Positions 1-5,315 of a DNA stretch of 5,315 nucleotides are shown one piece after another. Under the pieces are notes generated by a model that searched no databases, was not told where the DNA came from, and worked only from the letters and a program-made list of their open reading frames with translations. This stretch comes from an uncultured cyanobacterium. Its GTDB lineage: Bacteria > Cyanobacteriota > Cyanobacteriia > PCC-6307 > Cyanobiaceae. Position numbers and translations under genes: made by a program. The DNA lies in the NCBI GenBank assembly GCA_903928835.1, contig CAIYSK010000009.1, positions 1 through 5,315 on the forward strand, written 5' to 3'. Position 1 is the stretch's first letter; every line of letters begins with the position of its first letter.

Positions 1-19
1 AAATAATGCGCTTAGCCAT
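1..19 (-). CDS. groEL: 60 kDa chaperonin GroEL, first six codons only (cut by window edge)
   Basis: Read on the minus strand, an ATG at 19-17 opens a frame giving M-A-K-R-I-I before the window ends. This matches the N-terminus common to cyanobacterial GroEL proteins. It lies 77 bases downstream of groES on the same strand, which is the normal groES-groEL order. A purine-rich AAGGA (minus strand, 31-35) lies 11 bases before the ATG and may serve as ribosome binding site. GroEL forms the double-ring ATP-driven folding chamber in the cytosol that GroES caps. Only the start is visible, so the identity rests on six residues plus context. Which groEL paralogue this is follows only from its linkage to groES: the linked copy is normally groEL1. 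Confidence 0.85.
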
Positions 20-37
20 GGAAGGCGATGTCCTTGT

Positions 38-64
38 GAAGGGTTAATCCCTGGGAAGGGTTAA
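38..64. repeat. 10-bp direct repeat in the groES-groEL spacer
   Basis: GAAGGGTTAA occurs at 38-47 and again at 55-64, a period of 17 bases, within the 77-base spacer between groES and groEL. Its role is unknown. It lies just upstream of the putative groEL ribosome binding site. Confidence 0.6.
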
Positions 65-74
65 ACGGAACTGG

Positions 75-97
75 TTCGGCCGAAGCTCTGACGAGCT
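75..97 (-). other. Inverted repeats at the groES stop codon
   Basis: AGCTC (84-88) and GAGCT (93-97) flank a four-base loop and touch the groES stop. The perfect palindrome TTCGGCCGAA (75-84) abuts this on its groEL side. In the groESL mRNA these could form a short hairpin between the two cistrons. No T-run follows, so read-through into groEL is expected. Confidence 0.4.
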
Positions 98-408
98 CAG
101 TTGACGATGGCCAGGATGTCTTTTTCGGAAAGCAGCACGTACTCATCGGTGCCGAGCTTGATGTCGGTGCCGGCGTACTTGCTGTAGAGCACCTTGTCGC
201 CCACGCTCACTTCAGGAGCCTGACGGGTGCCGTCGTCGTTGCGCTTACCAGGACCGATTTGCACCACCTCGCCCACCTGGGGCTTTTCCTTGGCGGTGTC
301 GGGCAGGAGGATGCCACCGGCGGTCTTTTCCTCCGACTCAGAAACCTTGATGAAAATGCGATCTCCGAGGGGCTTAACCGTGGAGACGCTGAGAGAAACA
401 GCAGCCAT
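97..408 (-). CDS. groES: 10 kDa co-chaperonin GroES
   Basis: Encodes 103 residues, the usual length for cyanobacterial GroES. GroES forms a heptameric lid on the GroEL ring and closes the folding chamber in the cytosol. The family's N-terminal signature is seen as [12 protein letters not shown] (residues 11-22). The mobile loop follows at about residues 24-43, with the GroEL-contacting hydrophobic tripeptide in GGILLP (31-36). The second half of the beta barrel carries [11 protein letters not shown] (70-80) and ends in ILAIVN. The frame is open upstream to 450, but the ATG at 408-406 starts the standard N-terminus, so the 14 extra residues were rejected. No clear Shine-Dalgarno sequence precedes this ATG. 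groEL follows on the same strand, and a CIRCE operator lies 75 bases upstream, implying heat-shock control by HrcA. Confidence 0.97.
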   Translation of the reverse strand: MAAVSLSVSTVKPLGDRIFIKVSESEEKTAGGILLPDTAKEKPQVGEVVQIGPGKRNDDGTRQAPEVSVGDKVLYSKYAGTDIKLGTDEYVLLSEKDILAIVN

Positions 409-432
409 GAATAAATTGCGAAAGCAACGGCA

Positions 433-449
433 TGGCGTCTGAGACGCCA
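433..449. repeat. Perfect 17-bp palindrome in the groES leader
   Basis: TGGCGTCT (433-440) and AGACGCCA (442-449) are exact inverted copies around a single central G. The element lies between CIRCE and the groES start, 24 bases before the ATG. In RNA it could fold as a six-pair stem with a five-base loop. As DNA it could be a dimer-binding site. No known operator was recognised. Confidence 0.6.
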
Positions 450-483
450 CTGGGAGACGGCTCCGGCACTACTCGCAGGAGAG

Positions 484-510
484 CTGGCACTCGGACCCGT
501 TGAGTGCCAA
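484..510 (-). promoter_or_regulatory. CIRCE operator (HrcA binding site) for groESL
   Basis: An inverted repeat with arms CTGGCACTC (484-492) and GAGTGCCAA (502-510) is separated by exactly nine bases. The CIRCE consensus is TTAGCACTC-N9-GAGTGCTAA. The core GCACTC/GAGTGC and the nine-base spacer are intact, and the changes are confined to the outer three bases of each arm. The inner eight bases of each arm pair perfectly. It lies 75 bases upstream of the groES start, where CIRCE is normally found. HrcA bound here would repress groESL at normal temperature and release it on heat shock. Confidence 0.93.
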
Positions 511-538
511 CCCTATGGGCCCCTCCAAGAAATGGCTA
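510..538 (-). promoter_or_regulatory. Possible sigma-70-type promoter for groESL
   Basis: On the minus strand TAGCCA (538-533; four of six matches to TTGACA) is followed after 17 bases by TAGGGT (515-510; three of six matches to TATAAT). Transcription would then begin inside the CIRCE element, the arrangement expected for HrcA repression. The boxes are weak, and the call relies on spacing and on the position next to CIRCE. Confidence 0.3.
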
Positions 539-558
539 GGGCGGTTCTGTGCGGTTGA

Positions 559-2115
<1,557 letters not shown>

Positions 2116-2118
2116 TCT

Positions 2119-2123
2119 GAGGA
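2119..2123 (+). promoter_or_regulatory. Ribosome binding site of atpC
   Basis: GAGGA ends nine bases before the atpC ATG at 2133, within the 17-base atpB-atpC spacer. It supports this start and separate initiation on the shared mRNA. It is the clearest Shine-Dalgarno sequence in the window; groES and atpB lack one. Confidence 0.65.
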
Positions 2124-2132
2124 ACCCAAACC

Positions 2133-2540
2133 ATGAGTCTCACCCTCCGCGTTCTGGCACCTGACCAGAGCGTTTTCGATGGCATTGCCGACGAAGTCAT
2201 CCTGCCTAGTACCACTGGTCAGGTGGGGATCCTTCCCGGCCACGTCACCATGCTCGCCGCCCTCGACACTGGCGTGATGCGCCTGCGTGACGGCAACGGT
2301 TGGTCCACCATCGCCCTGATGGGTGGTTTTGCCGAAGTCGAATCCGACGAAGTGACCGTATTGGTTAACGCCGCCGAGCTCGGCAGCAGCATCAATGCGA
2401 GCACAGCCGAAGCCGAATTCGAAGCTGCCCAGCAAGCTGCTGCCAGTTTTGAAGGCCAGGCCACCAGCCCCGACAAGCTGAAAGCTGCCCAGAGCCTGGC
2501 CCGCGCCCGCGCCCGCTTCCAAGCAACCAAGGCTGGCTGA
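2133..2540 (+). CDS. atpC: ATP synthase F1 subunit epsilon
   Basis: Encodes 135 residues, normal for cyanobacterial epsilon (the same gene is called atpE in plastids and in some older cyanobacterial work). Epsilon is part of the F1 central stalk with gamma. It couples rotation to catalysis, and its C-terminal helices can inhibit ATP hydrolysis. The N-terminal beta sandwich (about 1-84) holds the family motif GQVGILPGHVTMLAAL (29-44) and GGFAEVE (64-70). The C-terminal two-helix region (about 90-133) is rich in Ala, Glu and Gln. It ends with LARARARFQ, encoded by a threefold hexanucleotide repeat. The gene is second in an atpB-atpC operon and is followed by an intrinsic terminator. Confidence 0.96.
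   Translation: MSLTLRVLAPDQSVFDGIADEVILPSTTGQVGILPGHVTMLAALDTGVMRLRDGNGWSTIALMGGFAEVESDEVTVLVNAAELGSSINASTAEAEFEAAQQAAASFEGQATSPDKLKAAQSLARARARFQATKAG
2499..2516 (+). repeat. Hexanucleotide repeat GCCCGC x3 inside atpC
   Basis: Three exact tandem copies of GCCCGC encode Ala-Arg three times (residues 123-128) in the C-terminal helix of epsilon. The unit is in frame, so gain or loss of a copy would add or remove two residues without breaking the gene. Confidence 0.8.
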
Positions 2541-2574
2541 CGAGAGATCGTCCAAAGGACTGACTTCTCACCCT

Positions 2575-2612
2575 CCCGGACTGCAGCTCAACCGCTGGGG
2601 TCCGGGATTTTT
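2575..2612 (+). terminator. Intrinsic terminator of atpB-atpC
   Basis: CCCGGAC (2575-2581) pairs perfectly with GTCCGGG (2600-2606). An inner CAGC/GCTG stem (2584-2587 with 2594-2597) closes a six-base loop. An A and five T residues follow at 2607-2612. It begins 35 bases after the atpC stop and points in the plus direction. Confidence 0.8.
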
Positions 2613-2672
2613 GATGGGCTTGATCGCAAGCACAAGCTCAAGAGCAAACCAGATGCCGAAGCTTGAATCCAT

Positions 2673-2698
2673 AAAAAAGCGCCCCCAAGGGAGCGCTT
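2673..2698 (-). terminator. Intrinsic terminator of the PSRP-3 gene
   Basis: On the minus strand AAGCGCTCCC (2698-2689) pairs with GGGGGCGCTT (2686-2677) with one mismatch. It is followed by a run of T residues (2678-2673, six As on the plus strand). It lies 43 bases beyond the PSRP-3 stop. In the plus direction no T-run follows, so it acts for the minus-strand gene only. Confidence 0.82.
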
Positions 2699-2741
2699 GC
2701 AAGACCCCAACGATCTTGCCAAATCAGAGCGGCCAGCCGAA

Positions 2742-3242
<501 letters not shown>

Positions 3243-3294
3243 TCAAACGACTAACCTACCAGTCGCCCTGGCGCCACCGGCTTGATCCCCAGCC

Positions 3295-3954
3295 ATGACG
3301 CTGCGCCTCTTCCTCGATTCTGCCGATCCCGGCGCCTGGGAGCAGTGGTTGCCCACCGGATTGTTCTTTGGGGTCACGACCAATCCCTCCCTGCTCAAGA
3401 AGGCAGAGCAGCCCTGTGACCTGGGCCATCTGCGCCAACTCAGTGGCCGCGCCCTGGGCCTGGGGGCCCAGGAACTGCATCTCCAGGCCTGGGGCAGCAC
3501 CGCCACCGAACTGCTGCTATGCGGGACTGCCTTGCATGCCATTGCCCCCAACCGCATTGTGGTGAAAGTGCCGGTGACCACCCCGGGAGCTGAAGCAGCG
3601 AAGGAGCTGATCAGCCAGGGCATCCCAATCACGTTCACCGCCTGTTACGAGCCAGCCCAGGTGCTGGTGGCCGCCGCCCTTGGGGCCACCTACATCGCCC
3701 CCTACCTGGGCCGCATCAGCGACCTCGGCCGCGATGGCCACGGCGAGCTGATCGCCATGCAGCGCTGCCTCGATGGGGTGGGCTCTTCGGTGCGGCTCTT
3801 GGTGGCCAGCCTGCGGCACCCCAGCGACCTGCCCCGCCTGGCGGCCGCCGGGATGGCCACCTTCACCATCAACCCGGCCATCGCCGCAGGGCTCTTCGCC
3901 AGTGAGGCCACCCAGGCCGCCGCGGCCCAGTTCGAGCAAGATGCGATCGCTTGA
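3295..3954 (+). CDS. Transaldolase-family protein, fructose-6-phosphate aldolase-like
   Basis: Encodes 219 residues, the length of the short transaldolase class (FsaA/TalC/MipB, about 215-220), not of the full-length transaldolase of the pentose phosphate pathway. The TIM-barrel motifs are in order: FLDSAD with D8, GVTTNPSLL with N30, the Schiff-base lysine K91 in IVVKVPVT, ITFTACYE with T115, APYLGRISDLG with Y137, and ASLRHP (171-176). The active-site positions Q64 (in HLQAW) and Y137 match E. coli FsaA. B. subtilis-type TalC has Glu and Phe there. The likely reaction is therefore cleavage or formation of fructose 6-phosphate from dihydroxyacetone and glyceraldehyde 3-phosphate, but transaldolase activity cannot be excluded. 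The protein is probably cytosolic. The stop overlaps the next gene's ATG by one base, so the two are probably co-translated. No strong Shine-Dalgarno sequence precedes the ATG. Confidence 0.88.
   Translation: MTLRLFLDSADPGAWEQWLPTGLFFGVTTNPSLLKKAEQPCDLGHLRQLSGRALGLGAQELHLQAWGSTATELLLCGTALHAIAPNRIVVKVPVTTPGAEAAKELISQGIPITFTACYEPAQVLVAAALGATYIAPYLGRISDLGRDGHGELIAMQRCLDGVGSSVRLLVASLRHPSDLPRLAAAGMATFTINPAIAAGLFASEATQAAAAQFEQDAIA
3943..3950. repeat. HIP1 octamer GCGATCGC
   Basis: This is an exact copy of the highly iterated palindrome of cyanobacteria, in the last codons of the aldolase-like gene just before the junction with the HAD gene. It is the only exact copy I found in the window. One copy in 5.3 kb of GC-rich DNA is weak evidence on its own. 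Confidence 0.6.
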
Positions 3955-4781
3955 TGGCCCCCCTGATGTCCCCCCGTGCCGTCCTGCTCTTCGACATCGA
4001 CGGTGTGATCCGGGATGTGGGCGGCAGTTACCGCCGCGCCATCGGGGAAACGGTGCACCATTTCAGTGGCCAGCGCCCTGATGCCGCTGCCATCGACACC
4101 CTCAAAAGCGAGGGCTGCTGGAACAACGACTGGGAAGCCTCCCTCGAGCTGCTGCGCCGCTCAGGCCATGCCCCGCTCCCGGCCTTCGAAGCTTTGGTGG
4201 AGGTGTTTGGCAGCTTCTATTTCGGCGGCGACCCCGAAGGCGATCCCGCCCTTTGGCAAGGCTTCATCGGCAGCGAACCGCTGCTGGTGGAAGCCGGGTT
4301 CTTTGCTGCTTTGACAAGGGCCAAAGTGGCCTGGGGCTTTGTGAGTGGCGCCGAGCCCCCCTCCTGCCGCTACGTGCTGGAAACCCGGCTGGGACTGGAC
4401 GCACCACCGCTGATCGCCATGGGCCAAGCCCCCGACAAGCCCGATCCCACCGGCCTGCTGCGGCTGGCAGGCCAGCTCAGCGGCGCAGGCATGGACGGGG
4501 CCTTGGACACGGCACTGGATGGGACGAGTCCGCCGATCGCCTATCTGGGCGACACCGTGGCCGATGTGCTCACCGTGCAACGGGCCCGGCAGCAGTGCCC
4601 TGATGGCCGCTTCCTCAGCCTGGCCGTCGCCCCACCCCATTTGCATGGCCCGCAAGCCATGGAGCGCCGAGCTGCCTACGAAGCCCGGCTGATCGAAGCG
4701 GGGGCCGATGTGGTGTTGCCCAGCACCCAATCCCTGGAACCCGAAGCCCTACTTAGCTGGCTCAGCGCTCCATCGCGCTGA
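3954..4781 (+). CDS. HAD-superfamily phosphatase-like hydrolase (subfamily IA, TIGR01548-like)
   Basis: Encodes 275 residues from the ATG that overlaps the upstream stop (TGATG). The four HAD motifs are present. Motif I is FDIDGV, with nucleophile D14 and acid/base D16. Motif II is the serine S131 in GFVSGAEP. Motif III is K162 in DKPDP. Motif IV is YLGDTVADV, with D200 and D204. The helical cap lies between motifs I and II (about 20-115) and contains the stretch SEGCWNNDWEASLEL (52-66), which resembles the TIGR01548 group found in cyanobacteria and archaea. The substrate is unknown. Enzymes of this class usually remove phosphate from small phosphorylated metabolites in the cytosol. A TTG at 3951 or an ATG at 3966 are alternative starts, differing by at most five residues. 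The last 20 bases overlap the convergent aminopeptidase gene. Confidence 0.87.
   Translation: MAPLMSPRAVLLFDIDGVIRDVGGSYRRAIGETVHHFSGQRPDAAAIDTLKSEGCWNNDWEASLELLRRSGHAPLPAFEALVEVFGSFYFGGDPEGDPALWQGFIGSEPLLVEAGFFAALTRAKVAWGFVSGAEPPSCRYVLETRLGLDAPPLIAMGQAPDKPDPTGLLRLAGQLSGAGMDGALDTALDGTSPPIAYLGDTVADVLTVQRARQQCPDGRFLSLAVAPPHLHGPQAMERRAAYEARLIEAGADVVLPSTQSLEPEALLSWLSAPSR
4762..4781. other. Stem-loop formed by the overlap of two convergent stop codons
   Basis: TCAGCGC (4762-4768) and GCGCTGA (4775-4781) are perfect inverted copies around a six-base loop. The left arm begins with the stop of the minus-strand aminopeptidase gene (TGA read from TCA), and the right arm ends with the TGA of the plus-strand HAD gene. 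The structure therefore fills the 20-base overlap exactly. A second small stem, CTGCC/GGCAG (4782-4786 with 4792-4796), abuts it. No T-run follows on either strand, so this is not a classical intrinsic terminator. It may stabilise or define both 3' ends. Confidence 0.55.
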
Positions 4782-5315
4782 CTGCCTTAGCGGCAGCCGC
4801 CGTGAGGTTTTCGTGGCCCCGCTCGGTCACAGCCACGTCATCCTCGATGCGGATGCCAATGCCCTTCCAGCAGTCATCAATGGCCGGCTGGCCCTCCGGC
4901 ACCGGCAGCCGATCGCTCACATAAAGCCCCGGCTCCACCGTGAGCACCATGCCCGGCTCCAACTCCACGTGGTGTTCGCCCAGGCGGTAAGCGCCCACGT
5001 CGTGCACATCCAGCCCCAACCAATGGCCGGTGCGGTGCATGTAGAGGTGCCGGTAGGCCCCCTGGTCGATCAAGCCATCCAGATCACCAACAAGCAAGCC
5101 GAGTTCCACCAGACCTTCCACCAACACCCGCAGGGCCGCATCGTGGACCCCTTCGGCGGTTTGACCTGGGGCCACCGCGGCCACCGCGGCCTGCTGGGCC
5201 GCCAGCACCAGCTCATAGAGGGCCCGCTGCTCGCCGCTGAAGCGGCCCCCCACCGGGAAGGTGCGGGTGATGTCGCCGTTGTAGTAGTCGTTGAGGGAAC
5301 ATCCCGCATCGATCA
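4762..5315 (-). CDS. pepP: Aminopeptidase P (Xaa-Pro aminopeptidase, M24 family), C-terminal part
   Basis: The last 183 residues are visible; the N-terminal part lies beyond the right edge. This is the pita-bread catalytic domain of peptidase family M24, which removes the N-terminal residue before proline in the cytosol using a two-metal centre. All five metal ligands are seen, with visible residues counted from I at 5313: D2 in IDAG, D14 in GDITRTFPV, H97 in TGHWLGLDVHD, E127 in VEPGLY and E157 in IRIEDD. The second conserved histidine (LDVHD) is also present. A GTG at 5253 falls inside the ITRTFPVGG motif and is an internal valine, not a start. Aminopeptidase P fits better than methionine aminopeptidase or prolidase because of the GHWLGLDVHDVG and EGQPAIDDCWKGIGIRIEDD context. 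The stop overlaps the HAD gene by 20 bases, tail to tail. Confidence 0.92.
   Translation of the reverse strand, partial: IDAGCSLNDYYNGDITRTFPVGGRFSGEQRALYELVLAAQQAAVAAVAPGQTAEGVHDAALRVLVEGLVELGLLVGDLDGLIDQGAYRHLYMHRTGHWLGLDVHDVGAYRLGEHHVELEPGMVLTVEPGLYVSDRLPVPEGQPAIDDCWKGIGIRIEDDVAVTERGHENLTAAAAKAVSAMER

Noticed and set aside
401..407. DELSEDD instead of DELSEED in AtpB (residue numbers)
   Set aside because: A conservative Glu-to-Asp change in the lever motif; I believe it occurs in picocyanobacterial beta subunits and it does not suggest altered function.
409..450. Upstream extension of groES by 14 residues
   Set aside because: It includes the palindromic leader and lengthens a protein that is already exactly the usual 103 residues from the internal ATG.
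4161..4730. 189-residue minus-strand open frame inside the HAD gene
   Set aside because: The plus-strand frame carries all four HAD motifs; the minus frame shows no domain.
5171..5188. Tandem GCCACCGCG x2 in pepP
   Set aside because: Two short copies encoding an Ala/Val-rich helix in GC-rich DNA are not remarkable.

Overview
The window looks like chromosomal housekeeping DNA from a GC-rich unicellular cyanobacterium, probably of the Synechococcus/Cyanobium type. Three things support this. The F1 beta and epsilon genes form an isolated pair away from the other ATP synthase genes. There is a gene for PSRP-3/Ycf65, a ribosomal protein typical of cyanobacteria and plastids. The GroES and AtpB sequences are cyanobacterial in character. 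One copy of the cyanobacterial HIP1 octamer is also present. No mobile element, CRISPR array, tRNA, rRNA or phage gene was seen.

Layout from left to right. (1) Minus strand: the first six codons of groEL at the left edge, preceded by complete groES. This is a groESL operon with a CIRCE operator (the HrcA heat-shock repressor site) in its upstream region. (2) A 243-base divergent intergenic region (409-651) holding the CIRCE element, a 17-bp perfect palindrome in the groES leader and two overlapping hairpins in the atpB leader. (3) Plus strand: atpB and atpC (beta and epsilon of F1), 17 bases apart and closed by an intrinsic terminator. (4) Minus strand: a PSRP-3/Ycf65 gene facing atpBC, with its own intrinsic terminator in the same 201-base gap. 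(5) Plus strand: a short transaldolase-family gene whose active-site residues look like fructose-6-phosphate aldolase. It overlaps by one base a HAD-superfamily phosphatase-like gene. (6) Minus strand: the C-terminal part of an M24 metallopeptidase (aminopeptidase P), cut by the right edge. Its stop overlaps the HAD gene by 20 bases, and that overlap is itself a perfect stem-loop.

The genes serve protein folding (GroES/GroEL), photosynthetic and respiratory ATP synthesis (AtpB/AtpC), translation (PSRP-3), probable sugar-phosphate chemistry (aldolase-like plus HAD) and peptide turnover (aminopeptidase P). No gap between genes exceeds 300 bases. Nothing here is clearly a new system. The parts most worth a second look are the aldolase/HAD pair, the hairpin formed by the convergent stop codons, and the structured leaders between groES and atpB.
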